From Halodesulfurarchaeum sp. HSR-GB (GTDB taxonomy: Archaea; Halobacteriota; Halobacteria; Halobacteriales; Halobacteriaceae), in contig NZ_JAVKGN010000001.1 in NCBI RefSeq assembly GCF_031432215.1, forward strand, positions 806,001-870,000: a stretch of DNA of 64,000 nucleotides. Reading direction: 5' to 3'. Positions 1-9,738 of this stretch are shown here, one piece after another. Numbering within the stretch: the stretch's first letter is position 1; each line of letters begins with the position of its first letter. Both the position numbers and the translations under genes were made by a program. The notes beneath the pieces are model-generated. The model had not been told where the DNA came from. It made no database searches and saw only the letters and a program-made list of their open reading frames with translations.

Positions 1-1
1 C

Positions 2-421
2 CCCGAGGACGTCCGCTTTGGCACCCACGTCTGCTCGGGCAACTATGCGAACCTGGCCGACGAGATGGCCGAGTTTCCCGTCGACGAACTCGATCTGGAG
101 TTTGCCAGTCCCGACGCCGACGATCCCGCCGAGGTCTTCGAGGGCCGGGACTTCGAGATGGACATCGGTTTCGGCGTGATCGACACCCAGTCCCGCGAGG
201 CCGAATCCGTCGCGGAGATCGAGGCGCGGATCGAGGAAGGGCTCCAGTACCTTTCGCCCGAGCAATTGACCGTCTCCCCGGACTGTGGGCTAAAGCCCCT
301 CGAACGTGAACCGGCGACGACGAAGCTCGAACACATGGTCACCGCCGCCGCGAACGTCGAGGCCGCACTCGATGCCGGTGACATCGAGGCCGCTGGGACG
401 GACCGGTCCGAAAACGGTTAA
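2..421 (+). CDS. metE: Methionine synthase, MetE-type C-terminal part (5' end outside window)
   Basis: Only the last 139 codons are present; the reading frame is open to the left edge. It would transfer a methyl group to homocysteine to make methionine in the cytoplasm. The fragment keeps the zinc-site signatures of the cobalamin-independent family: H-x-C in THVCSGNY at the start and the late cysteine in VSPDCGLK near base 284. Archaeal MetE proteins usually consist of just this catalytic domain of about 340 residues, so roughly 200 residues lie upstream of the window. It ends with TAA, 23 bases before atpD. The methyl donor in archaea is not certain and the fragment does not settle it. Confidence 0.88.
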   Translation, partial: PEDVRFGTHVCSGNYANLADEMAEFPVDELDLEFASPDADDPAEVFEGRDFEMDIGFGVIDTQSREAESVAEIEARIEEGLQYLSPEQLTVSPDCGLKPLEREPATTKLEHMVTAAANVEAALDAGDIEAAGTDRSENG

Positions 422-433
422 CCCTTCGCGCAA

Positions 434-437
434 GGAG
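434..437 (+). promoter_or_regulatory. Shine-Dalgarno GGAG before atpD
   Basis: GGAG lies seven bases before the ATG at 445. It fixes this start and suggests translation from a leadered or polycistronic message, in contrast to the many leaderless starts elsewhere in the window. Confidence 0.5.
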
Positions 438-444
438 CACACGT

Positions 445-1113
445 ATGGCCACAGACGTCACTCCCACACGGAAGAACTTGATGCGGATCGAGGACCGCAT
501 CGACCTCTCCGAGCGGGGCCACGACACGCTCGAACAGAAGCGTGACGGCCTCATCATGGAGTTCATGGACATCCTCGACCAGGCCCAGGACGTGCGGGCG
601 GACATGGAGACCGAGTACCAGGACGCCCAGGGGAAAATCGACATGGCCCGGGCGATGGAGGGCGACGTCGCGGTCCGCGGGGCCGCGGCGGCGATCCGGG
701 AACACCCCGAGATCACGGTGGAGTCGAAGAACATCATGGGCGTGGTCGTCCCACAGATCGAGTCCACGAAGGTCCGCAAGGACCTGAACGAGCGGGGCTA
801 CGGCCTGCTGGGCACGAGCGGCCGGATCGACGAGACCGCCGAGGCCTTCGAGGACCTCCTGGAGCAGGTCGTCCTGGCCGCGGAGGTCGAGACCGCGATG
901 AAGAAGATGCTCACGGAAATCGAGACCACCAAGCGTCGGGTCAACGCCCTGGAGTTCACTCTGCTCCCGGACCTCTACGAGTCCAAAGATTACATCGAGT
1001 CGAAACTCGAGGAGCAGGAACGCGAGGAGATCTTCCGGATGAAGAAGATCAAGGCGAACAAGGAGGCCGCCGAGAAGGAAGCAGAGGAGGCGGCGGCCGA
1101 AGCCGAGTCCTGA
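445..1113 (+). CDS. atpD: A-type ATP synthase subunit D
   Basis: Central stalk subunit of the archaeal A1Ao ATP synthase; it transmits rotation between the catalytic head and the membrane rotor. The 222-residue protein starts [19 protein letters not shown], a typical family opening, followed by long amphipathic helices (coiled coil) at about residues 10-75 and 120-190 with the conserved [14 protein letters not shown] segment between them. The C-terminus is an acidic, alanine-rich haloarchaeal tail. It follows metE closely; other atp genes are not in the window and would be expected to the left. A GGAG ribosome-binding site supports the ATG at 445. Confidence 0.97.
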   Translation: MATDVTPTRKNLMRIEDRIDLSERGHDTLEQKRDGLIMEFMDILDQAQDVRADMETEYQDAQGKIDMARAMEGDVAVRGAAAAIREHPEITVESKNIMGVVVPQIESTKVRKDLNERGYGLLGTSGRIDETAEAFEDLLEQVVLAAEVETAMKKMLTEIETTKRRVNALEFTLLPDLYESKDYIESKLEEQEREEIFRMKKIKANKEAAEKEAEEAAAEAES

Positions 1114-1150
1114 ACAACGGGGTTTTCCCGGGCGGCGGTCTCCCTTCGAT

Positions 1151-1540
1151 ATGTCCTGTCCGAACTGTGGCGGCCCGACGGTCGCGTACCCCATCCCGGA
1201 TCGCGCCCGTACACACTGTCCCGACGACCGCGCCGGGGCCGAGATCTGTGCCGACTGTTTGACGGTCTCCCCACTGGCGGAGCCGCCGACCGACCCACCC
1301 GATTTCGACGCGGTCCTCACCGATTTCCCCGCCGGGGAGGCCGGCGCGATCGCGGCGTCGCTGTTGGGACTGCTCGATTCCCTCGCGCTCTACCGCGGCG
1401 AGATCGAAGCACTCGCCAGGCTGGCCGAACAGGCAGGTGTCGACGTGTTCCTGTTGCTCGATCGGCTCGACGCGAGCGGCCGGATCCAGCCCCACTTCGA
1501 CATCGACCGACGACGCCACCAGCTCGATCAACTGCTATAG
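1151..1540 (+). CDS. DUF6276-like small zinc-ribbon protein
   Basis: A 129-residue protein of unknown function. The N-terminus has two CxxC-type pairs (CPNCGG at residues 3-8, then CPDDRAGAEICADC around 24-37), so it probably binds a zinc ion in a ribbon. The rest is an acidic helical region without signal or membrane segments. This pattern matches a haloarchaeal conserved family (DUF6276 by recollection). It sits alone between atpD and a histidine kinase gene, 37 bases after the former. No function is proposed. Confidence 0.7.
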   Translation: MSCPNCGGPTVAYPIPDRARTHCPDDRAGAEICADCLTVSPLAEPPTDPPDFDAVLTDFPAGEAGAIAASLLGLLDSLALYRGEIEALARLAEQAGVDVFLLLDRLDASGRIQPHFDIDRRRHQLDQLL

Positions 1541-1592
1541 GTGGGGCATCCGAAGCTGTCGAAAGCGGTCCCGTGGACCGCTCCCAGTCGAA

Positions 1593-1601
1593 TTATATAA
1601 C
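1593..1601 (+). promoter_or_regulatory. TATA box of the histidine kinase gene
   Basis: TTATATAAC is centred about 24 bases before the ATG at 1621, the spacing expected for a leaderless or nearly leaderless haloarchaeal transcript. Confidence 0.65.
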
Positions 1602-1620
1602 TGGCCGCTGAACTGCTAGC

Positions 1621-4308
1621 ATGGCCGAGCCGAGTCCGGAAATCGTCGTGCTTCACGTCGACGACGATCCGAATTTCGGCTCACTGCTTCGCGAGGCGCT
1701 GGAAGCCGCGGACGATCGGTTCAGGATCGAAACCGCTGTCGACGGGGCTGAAGCTCTCGCTATGCTCGAGGACGCGCAGTTCGATTGTGTCGTGAGCGAC
1801 TACAAACTGTCAGGGATGGACGGGCTCGAACTCCTGGCGGCCGTCCGCGAGTTGGATCCGGATCTCCCATTCCTTCTCTTTACGGGGAAAGGTTCGGAAG
1901 TCGTCGCCAGCGAAGCGATCCGGGCCGGCGTCACCGACTACCTGAAAAAACGGCCCGGCGAGAAGCGGTTCTCGCTTTTGGCCAATCGCATCCGAAACGC
2001 AGTCGAGCAGGTCCGGGCCGAACGCCAGGCGGCCGCGGCCCGGCGGATCAACGTCGTCGTCCGGGAGGTAAACGAGGCACTCGTCCGCGCCGAAACCCGG
2101 TCGGAGATCGACGAACAGGTCTGTTCGATCCTCAGCGAGGCGGATCCGTACCGGTTTGCCTGGATCGGCGACCTCGATGCGACGACCGACACCATCGAGC
2201 CACGCTCGACGGCCGGGAGCCAGTCGGAGTATCTCTCGTCGATCGAGATCGCGGCCGAGGAGGGCGACCTCGTGCAGGGGCCGACGGCTCGCGCCCTGCG
2301 TGCGGGTGAACTGACCGTCGTCCAGGACATCCGCGAGGACCCGAACTACGAGCCCTGGCGGGAGGCGGCCCTCGAACAGGGTTTCCGGTCGAGCGCGGCG
2401 ATCCCGCTGACCTACGAGACGAGTCAGTACGGTGTGCTGAACGTGTATGCCGACCGGCCGAACGCCTTCGACGGCCGGGAGCTCGCGCTGCTCTCCGACC
2501 TCGGGGAGTCGATTGCCCATGCGTACCACCGGGTGTCGATGCAGGAACGCAACGCCGCCCAGATCGACCAGCTTGAGCGCCTCACGGACCTGTTCGACCA
2601 GGCCCAGTCGATCGCCGATCTGGGAGCCTGGGAGACTGATGTCGTGGCCGAGACGGGCTGGTGGACCGAGCAGGTCAACCGGATTTACGGCCTGCCCCTC
2701 GATTACGAACCCGATCCCGGGGAGGGGATCGAGTACTTCCACCCTGAGGACCGGGAGACGATCAGGGAGGCCTACGAGCGGGCCATCGACCAGGGCGAAC
2801 CGTACGACCTCGAACTCCGGGTCGTTGACGAACAGGGCGAACACAAGTGGGTCCGGGCGCGGGGCGAACCGCAGCTCGAAGATGGAACAGTCACCCGCGT
2901 TCGTGGAACCCTCCAGGACATCACTGACACCAAAGCCCGGGAGGAAGATCTCAAACGGACGAACGCGGTCCTCTCGAAGCTGGTCGAGACCCTCCCCCAG
3001 GGGATCCTCGTCGAGGACGAGTCCCGGTCGGTTCTGGTGACAAACCAGCGACTCTTCTCGCTGCTCGATATGCCGGGCTCACCGACCGAGGTCGAGGGAG
3101 CGGATTGCGAGGCGCTGATCGAGGAAGTCAAGGGACAGTTCGACACCCCCGAGACGTTTGCCGACCGGATCACCGAACTGGTCGGGAACCGAACGCCGGT
3201 CGATCACGAGGAACTCACGCTGGCCGACGGCCGAACGCTCGAACGGAGCTACCGCCCGCTCGAACTCCCGGAGGGTCGGGGCCATCTCTGGGTCTACCGG
3301 GAGATCACCGACCGGCGCGAGCGCCAGCGGGAACTCGAAACGGTGCTCGAGCGGATGAACGACGCGGTGTTCGTTCACGCCACGGACGGACCGTTCCTCT
3401 TTGTCAACCAGGCGGCCTGTGAACGCTATGGCTACACCGAGGCCGACCTCGCCGAGATGACGCCGGCAGATCTGGACGTGCCGGCGGAAGCCGAACACGT
3501 CGAGGAGCGAATCGAGACGGTCACGACCCAGGGGGAGTACGTCTTCGAGACCGAACACCGGACTGCCACTGGGGAGACGTTTCCGGTCGAGGTCAGTGCC
3601 AGCCGGATCACGTTCCGTGGCGAGCCGGCCGTCCTCTCGATCGTGCGGGACGTGACCGAGCGCAAAGCCCAGGCAGACCGGCTTCGCCGACAGAACGCCC
3701 GTCTGGAGGAGTTCGCCAGCGTGGTCTCGCATGACCTTCGCAACCCGCTGAACGTGGCCCAGGGCCGGATCGAACTCGCCCGGGAGACCGGCTCGACCGA
3801 CCACCTCACCGCCGCGAAAGACGGCGTCGACCGCAGTCTGGAACTCATCGAGGACATGCTGGCACTCGCCCGGGCCGGTGAGGGAGCGAGCGAGGCGGAA
3901 CCCGTCGCCCTCTCCGAGTTCGCTGCGACCTGCTGGACGCAGGTGGACACGGACCCCGCAGCGCTCACCGTCGAGGCGACTGGAACCATCCTGGCCGATC
4001 GGAGCCGGTTTCGGCAACTGCTCGAGAACCTCTTCCGGAACGCCGTCGAACACGGCGGCGAGGCGGTCACCGTGACCGTCGGGGATCTCGAGGACGGCTT
4101 TTACGTCGCGGACGACGGGGCTGGAATTCCCGAAGCGGAGCAAAACGCGGTGTTCGAGACCGGCCACACGGAATCGGCGAGTGGAAACGGCCTGGGGCTC
4201 TCGATCGTCACCCAGATCGCGGACGCCCACGGCTGGGAGCTTGCGGTAACCGAGAGCGAGGCTGGTGGGGCCCGGTTCGAATTTCGGGGCGTCTCCCGTC
4301 CGGACTGA
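1621..4308 (+). CDS. Hybrid sensor histidine kinase: REC-GAF-PAS-PAS-PAS-HisKA-HATPase
   Basis: An 895-residue cytoplasmic signalling protein without membrane segments. Order of domains: response-regulator receiver (residues 5-125, with acidic pocket DDD at 14-16 and phospho-acceptor D60), GAF (about 140-305), three PAS domains (about 325-440, 445-560 and 570-685), then a kinase core. The core has the H-box histidine H704 in VVSHDLRNPL, the N-box ENLFRNAVEHG, the G1 box DDGAGIP and the G2 box GNGLGLSIV. The receiver at the N-terminus is common in haloarchaea and may take phosphate from another kinase. No cognate output regulator is adjacent. The signal is unknown; GAF and PAS domains may bind a small ligand or heme. 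Confidence 0.93.
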   Translation: MAEPSPEIVVLHVDDDPNFGSLLREALEAADDRFRIETAVDGAEALAMLEDAQFDCVVSDYKLSGMDGLELLAAVRELDPDLPFLLFTGKGSEVVASEAIRAGVTDYLKKRPGEKRFSLLANRIRNAVEQVRAERQAAAARRINVVVREVNEALVRAETRSEIDEQVCSILSEADPYRFAWIGDLDATTDTIEPRSTAGSQSEYLSSIEIAAEEGDLVQGPTARALRAGELTVVQDIREDPNYEPWREAALEQGFRSSAAIPLTYETSQYGVLNVYADRPNAFDGRELALLSDLGESIAHAYHRVSMQERNAAQIDQLERLTDLFDQAQSIADLGAWETDVVAETGWWTEQVNRIYGLPLDYEPDPGEGIEYFHPEDRETIREAYERAIDQGEPYDLELRVVDEQGEHKWVRARGEPQLEDGTVTRVRGTLQDITDTKAREEDLKRTNAVLSKLVETLPQGILVEDESRSVLVTNQRLFSLLDMPGSPTEVEGADCEALIEEVKGQFDTPETFADRITELVGNRTPVDHEELTLADGRTLERSYRPLELPEGRGHLWVYREITDRRERQRELETVLERMNDAVFVHATDGPFLFVNQAACERYGYTEADLAEMTPADLDVPAEAEHVEERIETVTTQGEYVFETEHRTATGETFPVEVSASRITFRGEPAVLSIVRDVTERKAQADRLRRQNARLEEFASVVSHDLRNPLNVAQGRIELARETGSTDHLTAAKDGVDRSLELIEDMLALARAGEGASEAEPVALSEFAATCWTQVDTDPAALTVEATGTILADRSRFRQLLENLFRNAVEHGGEAVTVTVGDLEDGFYVADDGAGIPEAEQNAVFETGHTESASGNGLGLSIVTQIADAHGWELAVTESEAGGARFEFRGVSRPD

Positions 4309-4320
4309 AAGCGATCCCGA

Positions 4321-5574
4321 TCAGACGCCGGTCCGGTAGCGCAGAATACCGCCGATCCCGCCGAAGGCCGTGAGCAACTGCTCGCCCTTCTCGAAGTCCG
4401 TCGAGATGAAGTGGGTCTCGGTGCCACGCTGTTCCGCGATGGCCATCAGGTGCTCGATGGCGTCCTCCCGGTCGACGGATTCGGGCGGTTCGCCACACTC
4501 CGTACAGGTGTGCTCGGGCGTTTCGTGACGCGGGTCGATCAGTTCGCGATCGGTGTGCCCGTTCGGACACGTATAGGCGACGACCTCCTTGCGTAGGTCC
4601 TCCGAGAGGAGCAACGTTTCGACCGAGCCCATCACGAGGTTCTCCCGGGTCGGGCCGAAGCCGTAGGTCGCCAGATTGCCACCGTGGAGTTCCTTGAAGA
4701 ACTCCTCCATGTCGTTTTTGTCCTGGGTGAGTTCGGCGTCGGCCAGGGCCTCCTGGCCCTTGTCGACCAGGTCGTAGAGCCCGGACTCGTCGGTGTAGGC
4801 CACGTCGAACTTCCCGAGGACCTTCTCCTGGAGTTCGTGGTGGAGATAGTCGCCGTCGAGGAACTCGTCTTTGGTCGGCGAGGGGCCGCCCACGAGGATG
4901 CCGTCCAGTTCGTGGCGCTTGGGGACAAAGAGCTCGTCGGCCATCTCGGCGATCTCCTGGTAGAAGTTGTCGATGGCCTCCAGGCGCAGGCGGGCGAACC
5001 GCTGGGCGGACTGACCCCCTTTGCGCTGCTTGCCCGGGACCAGCGAGGAGGCGGACTTGACCGGCTCGACGCGCTTGCCCTTGAGCCAGCCGACGTTTGC
5101 CTCGCGGCGGTCGAGGACGATGAGTCCGTAGAGGCCCTTGTCCGCGAGCATGTGCTCTAAGGGCTCGGTGAGAAACGCCGAGTCACAGTGATAGCGGAAG
5201 GACTCGATCGGGTCCGGCGGGTTCTCCAGCACTTCGGTGACCATGTCCGTCTGGCCCCCGCCCTCGTCGACGGCCCCGGAGAACAGGACCATGCCGCGGT
5301 CGGGTGGCGTGTCGTAGTACTTCAGTCGGGCCTTGATCGAGGAGAGGGCGTCCTGGACGTTCGTTCGGGTCTGCTTCGACTTGATGTTCGAGGCCTCGCT
5401 GTACTCCTGGGTGACGTGGGCGACCACGTCGGAGATCTGCATATCCGGCGGGACGTAGATACTCACGAGTTGCGTGCCACTGCCGGTGTGGTCATCCAGG
5501 TCCTCGATGACCTTTCGGAACTCGTATTTCCGGCGGTCGGAGTGTTCCTCGCCCCCGGTGGAGTCATCGCTCAT
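4321..5574 (-). CDS. prf1: Peptide chain release factor aRF1
   Basis: Recognises all three stop codons and releases the finished protein from the ribosome. The NIKS motif (SNIKSKQTRT), which reads the stop codon, and the GGQ motif (KQRKGGQSAQ), which enters the peptidyl transferase centre, are both intact. A zinc-ribbon-like CPNGH...CTECG segment follows in domain 3. I choose the ATG at 5574 rather than the GTG at 5598, because a TATA-like CTTTATTTG near 5612 would start transcription around 5586, between the two. The product is then 417 residues, the usual size. It runs toward the kinase gene, with 12 bases between the stops. Confidence 0.97.
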   Translation of the reverse strand: MSDDSTGGEEHSDRRKYEFRKVIEDLDDHTGSGTQLVSIYVPPDMQISDVVAHVTQEYSEASNIKSKQTRTNVQDALSSIKARLKYYDTPPDRGMVLFSGAVDEGGGQTDMVTEVLENPPDPIESFRYHCDSAFLTEPLEHMLADKGLYGLIVLDRREANVGWLKGKRVEPVKSASSLVPGKQRKGGQSAQRFARLRLEAIDNFYQEIAEMADELFVPKRHELDGILVGGPSPTKDEFLDGDYLHHELQEKVLGKFDVAYTDESGLYDLVDKGQEALADAELTQDKNDMEEFFKELHGGNLATYGFGPTRENLVMGSVETLLLSEDLRKEVVAYTCPNGHTDRELIDPRHETPEHTCTECGEPPESVDREDAIEHLMAIAEQRGTETHFISTDFEKGEQLLTAFGGIGGILRYRTGV

Positions 5575-5607
5575 GTGATCTGTTGCTTGAATCTCCACGA
5601 CGAAGAC

Positions 5608-5616
5608 AAATAAAGG
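5608..5616 (-). promoter_or_regulatory. TATA box of prf1
   Basis: CTTTATTTG on the minus strand lies about 38 bases before the ATG at 5574. It implies a leader of about 12 bases and rules against the GTG at 5598. Confidence 0.5.
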
Positions 5617-5692
5617 GCCGGAATGGTAGAGCGACCAGTCACCAACGGAATTCGTGTACCTTCATTACGGGGTAGCGTGAGACTGTACACAG

Positions 5693-6853
5693 ATGCCTGG
5701 AGCGCTGCTACCGGGCGCAGTTCGTGCTCTCTCCGATTCGGTGTTGCGGTTCGTCGAGGCGAACCCACCGGTGGCTGCCGGCCTCGCGGTCCTCACGCTC
5801 GTCGTTTTCGGTGTGTTCCTGTTTTTCTTCGTCCGGCATCGCCGAGCGGCGGGGCTCAAATTGAAACGGGTGCTCTCAGGCCGCGACCGGGTCGCCGTGC
5901 TCATGCACCCGAACCCCGACCCGGATGCGATGGCCGCCGCGATGGGTGTCGAACTTCTCGCCGCGGACGTGGGAGTCGAAACCGAGCTCCGGTACCCCGG
6001 GGAGATCCGCCACCAGGAGAACCGAGCCTTTCGCACCGTCCTCGAAATGCAGGTCGATCCGATCGAGGCGGCCGCCGACCTCCCCGAGGACGTGGTCCTC
6101 GTCGATCATAACACGGCCCGGGGGTTCGACGGCGCAAGCGACATCGACCCGATCGCCGTGATCGATCACCACCCTGGAGACGGCACCGGACGCCGATTCA
6201 CGGACGTCCGCCCGGACTATGGGGCCGCCGCGACGATTCTCGTCGAATACCTCCAGGCGGCGGGGTTCGAGCCGGCGACCGAGGACGCCGAGAAGCCACT
6301 TCCCACCGAGGTGGCGACGGGGCTGCTCTACGGTGTCCTCTCGGACACTGACCACCTCACACGGGGGTGTTCGGAGGCCGAATTCGACGCGAGCGCGTTT
6401 CTCTATCCCGCGATCGACGAGGATATCCTCGACCGCGTCGCCCACCCCGAGGTCGACGCCGAGGTCCTCGACGTGAAGGCTCGGGCGATCGAGGACCGCG
6501 AGGTCCGGGGCCCGTTCGCGGTGAGCGACGTCGGCGAACTCTCGAACGTGGACGCCATTCCCCAGGCCGCAGACGAACTGCTTCATCTGGAGGGCGTGAC
6601 CGCCGTCGTCGTCATGGGCCAGAAGAACGGCCGGTTGCACCTCTCTGGCCGCTCGCGGGACGACCGTGTCCACATGGGACGGGCCCTCCAGGAGGCCGTC
6701 GCGGACATTCCGATGGCGGGTGCCGGGGGTCACTCCCGGATGGGTGGGGGGCAACTCTCCATCGAGCACATGAACGGGCTCGGCCCCTCGGATGGAGTCT
6801 CTCCGGAGGAGTTCGGCGACCGACTCTTTGCAGTACTCGCCGGCGAGCAGTGA
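5693..6853 (+). CDS. Membrane-anchored DHH/DHHA1 phosphoesterase
   Basis: A 386-residue protein with one N-terminal membrane helix (about residues 25-48) followed by positive residues, so the enzyme domain probably faces the cytoplasm. The DHH domain has HPNPDPDAMAAAMG (from residue 72), LVDHN (137-141) and the DHH signature in AVIDHHPGD (158-160). The DHHA1 domain ends with GAGGHSRMGGG (about 343). These residues bind two metal ions in phosphodiesterases such as RecJ, NrnA and GdpP. A nanoRNase or cyclic-di-AMP phosphodiesterase role is possible; the membrane anchor is reminiscent of GdpP, but GdpP's GGDEF domain is absent. The exact substrate is inferred, not shown. Confidence 0.85.
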   Translation: MPGALLPGAVRALSDSVLRFVEANPPVAAGLAVLTLVVFGVFLFFFVRHRRAAGLKLKRVLSGRDRVAVLMHPNPDPDAMAAAMGVELLAADVGVETELRYPGEIRHQENRAFRTVLEMQVDPIEAAADLPEDVVLVDHNTARGFDGASDIDPIAVIDHHPGDGTGRRFTDVRPDYGAAATILVEYLQAAGFEPATEDAEKPLPTEVATGLLYGVLSDTDHLTRGCSEAEFDASAFLYPAIDEDILDRVAHPEVDAEVLDVKARAIEDREVRGPFAVSDVGELSNVDAIPQAADELLHLEGVTAVVVMGQKNGRLHLSGRSRDDRVHMGRALQEAVADIPMAGAGGHSRMGGGQLSIEHMNGLGPSDGVSPEEFGDRLFAVLAGEQ

Positions 6854-6918
6854 CTCGGCGATAGTACATACCGACAAGTCAGCGGTGCTGTGGCCTGTTC
6901 AGGGGCCGATCGGCCCCA

Positions 6919-6927
6919 TCCTTTATA
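6919..6927 (+). promoter_or_regulatory. TATA box of the minD-like gene
   Basis: The CTTTATACG stretch precedes the ATG at 6953 by about 28 bases. It selects that ATG over an in-frame start further upstream at 6890 and points to a leaderless message. Confidence 0.65.
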
Positions 6928-6952
6928 CGTCGAAGACGTGGACTATTCCCCG

Positions 6953-7894
6953 ATGACCGATGGCGACGTGTACGCCGTGGCGAGTGGCAAGGGCGGGGTC
7001 GGCAAGACCACGACCGCGATCAACCTCGGGGCGGCGTTCGTCGAGGCCGGTCGGTCGGTCGTGGTGGTCGACGTCGACCTGGGGATGGCGAATCTGGCCG
7101 ACCTGCTCGATGTCGCGGCCTCGGAGCCCACGCTCCACGACGTGCTGGCCGGCGAGGCCGAAATCGAGGCCACAATCACGGACGCGGGCGAGTTCGACGT
7201 CGTCCTCGGCAGCCGTGACCTCGCGGCCTTCGGCCGGGCCGACCCCGCCGGACTCGGCGAGGCGATCGCGGCGTTACGAAGCCAGTACGACGTGGTCGTG
7301 CTCGACGGAGGTGGGGGCCTGAGCCACGACGTGACCGTCCCGCTCGGGCTGGCCGACGGCGTCGTCCTGGTGAGCACCCCCACCGAGGCGGCGATCACGA
7401 ACGCGGTCAAGACCCGCGATCTGGTCGACCGGCTGGGCGAGATCGAAGGGGTCCTCGTGACCCGCACTGGTGGGGCGGGCGAACAGTCCCCGGCAGAGGT
7501 CGCGGAGCGAATCGGCGCCCCACTGCTCGGTTCGGTGCCGGAGGACGGGGCCGTCCAGATGAGCGAGCGGGAGGGCACCCCGCTCGTGACGATCGACCGG
7601 GAGAGTCCCGCAGCCCAGGCCTACCGGGAGGTCGCTTACGGACTGCTCGACGAGCCGTTGCCACGCACCTGGGGCGAGTCGTCCCCGGACCAGCCAGCCG
7701 GTTCGGAGATCGACCAGCCGGGTAAGCCGGCCGAACACCCACAGAGCGGCATCGCCGCAACGATCGAGTCAGTCGAGGCGTCAAACGGCACTGCGTCGAA
7801 CGGCGGCGCGATCACATCCCAATCGGAAACTCCGGACGACGAGGACGACGATCAATCTATTCTCTCGCGGTTGACTGGCGGCTTGCTGGGCTGA
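6953..7894 (+). CDS. MinD/ParA-family P-loop ATPase
   Basis: A 313-residue ATPase of the deviant Walker A type: SGKGGVGKTT at residues 11-20, Walker B-like VVDVDLGMANL and the VVLDGGGG stretch. These proteins dimerise on ATP and position complexes at the membrane or on DNA. Haloarchaea carry several MinD paralogues, some of which act in chemotaxis-array or archaellum placement rather than division. After about residue 235 the sequence becomes a low-complexity acidic, serine-rich tail, ending ILSRLTGGLLG, a short amphipathic end that could serve as a membrane-targeting helix. It converges with argS. The specific partner is unknown. Confidence 0.9.
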   Translation: MTDGDVYAVASGKGGVGKTTTAINLGAAFVEAGRSVVVVDVDLGMANLADLLDVAASEPTLHDVLAGEAEIEATITDAGEFDVVLGSRDLAAFGRADPAGLGEAIAALRSQYDVVVLDGGGGLSHDVTVPLGLADGVVLVSTPTEAAITNAVKTRDLVDRLGEIEGVLVTRTGGAGEQSPAEVAERIGAPLLGSVPEDGAVQMSEREGTPLVTIDRESPAAQAYREVAYGLLDEPLPRTWGESSPDQPAGSEIDQPGKPAEHPQSGIAATIESVEASNGTASNGGAITSQSETPDDEDDDQSILSRLTGGLLG

Positions 7895-9649
7895 TTACAT
7901 CGACTCCGGGGCGGCAATTCCCAGCGCAGAGAGCGCGTTCGCGAGCGTGTTGCGGGCCGCGACGACCAGGGCCAACCGGGCCGCTGACCGGTCCGGGTCG
8001 ACGCCCTCTCCCAGCACCGGACACTCCCGGTAGAAGACGTTGACCGCGTCCGCCAACTCGCGGGCATACGTCGCGATCGTGTGGGGCTCTAGATCCTGGG
8101 CGCTCTCCTCGATCCGGGCCGGGAATGCGGCGATCCGTTTCAGGAGGTCTCGCTCTGCCGCCGTCTGCAGCAACGAGGCGTTCGGGGTCGGCTCCACCGT
8201 GCCGGCCGCCTCGTCGACGATTCCGCAGGTCCGGGCGTGGGCGTACTGCACGTAGGGTGCACTCTGGCCCTCGAAGTCCAGGGCGTCGTCCCACTTGAAC
8301 GTGATCGGCTTGCTGGGCTGTTTCGAGACGATGTCATACCGGACCGCGCCGATGCCGACCTGCTCGGCGATTCTCGCCACGTCCGATTCGGTCAACTCGT
8401 CGTCCCGGATGCGATCGCCCAGACGCGATTCGACGGCCTCCCGGGCTCGATCGACGGCCTCGTCGAGCAGATCGTCCAGGTCCACGCCCGTTCCGGCCCG
8501 CGTGCTCATCTTCCCCGTGGGGAGGTTCACGTAGGAGTAGATCACGTCGGTGAGCTGGGTGGGGTCGTTGCCCAGCACGTCCAGGGCGGCCTGGAGCTGT
8601 CTGGCCTGGAGTTTGTGATCCTCCCCGAGGACGGTCACCGCCCGATCGTAGTTTTCGAATTTCCACTCGTGGTGGGCCAGATCCCGGGTCGTGTACAGAC
8701 TCGTCCCATCGGATCGCATGAAGACCAGGTCCTTCTCGAACCCGCGATCGGACAGATCCAGGTGCCAGGCCCCCTCGTCCTCGTAGGCCAGCCCGCTCTC
8801 CTGCAGGCGGGTGGCGACGGACTCGGTGCTCCCGTCCTTGATGAATCGGGTCTCCTTGACGAACTCCTCGAAGGTCGCGGGGAGGCGTTCGAGACAGCGC
8901 TGCATCCCGGCGAGGACCGTGTCGACGACCTCGCCCACCCGCTCGTAGGCCGTCTTCTCGCCACGTTCCAGCCCCTGCATGATCGCCTGGATCTCCGCCT
9001 CGGCGGCCTCGACCTCGTCCTCGGGGCCCTCCTCCAGGAACGTGTTCCCCCGGCGGTAGTATCGCACCATCTCGTATTCGGGGCTGTCACGCTCCGGTTC
9101 GGGCAACTCGGACTCCTCGAAGGTCTCGTAGGCCCAGGTGAAGACGGCGATCTGCCGACCGGCGTCGTTCACGTAGTAGTGGGTGTCGACGTCGTAGCCC
9201 GCCAGATCCATGATCCGGGCGATGGCGTCCCCGAGAATCGGATTTCGGGCCCGACCGACGTGGACCGGCCCCGTCGGGTTTGCGCTGGTGTGCTCGACCA
9301 CGACTGACTCACCTTTCTCGGGCCGGTGCCCGTAGCTCGCCGACTGGGCCGCGTCCAGGGTCTCCTCGTAGTAGGCCTCGGCGGGGTGGAAGTTCACGTA
9401 CGGGCCCTGGGTGTCGACCGACCCGACGTAGGTCAGATCCGTGGCATCGATGGCTGCGGCGATGTCCTCGGCGACGGCGGGGGGCGGCTGCTCGGCGATG
9501 CCGGCGAGTCGGAAGGCGACACTCGAAGCCAGAATCGCGGAGACGTCCTCGGGCGGGGTCTCGATGCCGAGGTCCTCGCCCGGCAGGTCGAGGGAATCGA
9601 GCGCGCCGGCGAGTGCGGACTCGACCTCCTCGCGGAAGTCAATCAACAT
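7895..9649 (-). CDS. argS: Arginyl-tRNA synthetase
   Basis: Charges tRNA-Arg with arginine. A class I synthetase of 584 residues, the usual size. The N-terminal additional domain (residues 1-110) precedes the HIGH-type motif HVGRARN at residue 130, inside [10 protein letters not shown]. The second signature is GKMSTRAG near residue 378. The C-terminal anticodon-binding helices end with [14 protein letters not shown]. The frame stays open upstream, but MLIDFREE at 9649 is the family-typical start. It converges on the minD-like gene, the two stop codons being adjacent. A tRNA-Arg(GCG) gene lies far away in the same window at 44.3 kb. Confidence 0.97.
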   Translation of the reverse strand: MLIDFREEVESALAGALDSLDLPGEDLGIETPPEDVSAILASSVAFRLAGIAEQPPPAVAEDIAAAIDATDLTYVGSVDTQGPYVNFHPAEAYYEETLDAAQSASYGHRPEKGESVVVEHTSANPTGPVHVGRARNPILGDAIARIMDLAGYDVDTHYYVNDAGRQIAVFTWAYETFEESELPEPERDSPEYEMVRYYRRGNTFLEEGPEDEVEAAEAEIQAIMQGLERGEKTAYERVGEVVDTVLAGMQRCLERLPATFEEFVKETRFIKDGSTESVATRLQESGLAYEDEGAWHLDLSDRGFEKDLVFMRSDGTSLYTTRDLAHHEWKFENYDRAVTVLGEDHKLQARQLQAALDVLGNDPTQLTDVIYSYVNLPTGKMSTRAGTGVDLDDLLDEAVDRAREAVESRLGDRIRDDELTESDVARIAEQVGIGAVRYDIVSKQPSKPITFKWDDALDFEGQSAPYVQYAHARTCGIVDEAAGTVEPTPNASLLQTAAERDLLKRIAAFPARIEESAQDLEPHTIATYARELADAVNVFYRECPVLGEGVDPDRSAARLALVVAARNTLANALSALGIAAPESM

Positions 9650-9738
9650 ACGCGTTGGGTGTCGGGCACGGCCTATAGGGGTTCTGCATGTCGGTCGGGG
9701 GCAGTACGTTTTTGCCCGCTCACGGCCAAACAGGCTCG

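Noticed and set aside
8237-9307. A 356-codon plus-strand frame opposite argS
   Set aside because: Antisense shadow in GC-rich DNA; the HIGH-type and KMSKS-type motifs of argS lie on the other strand.
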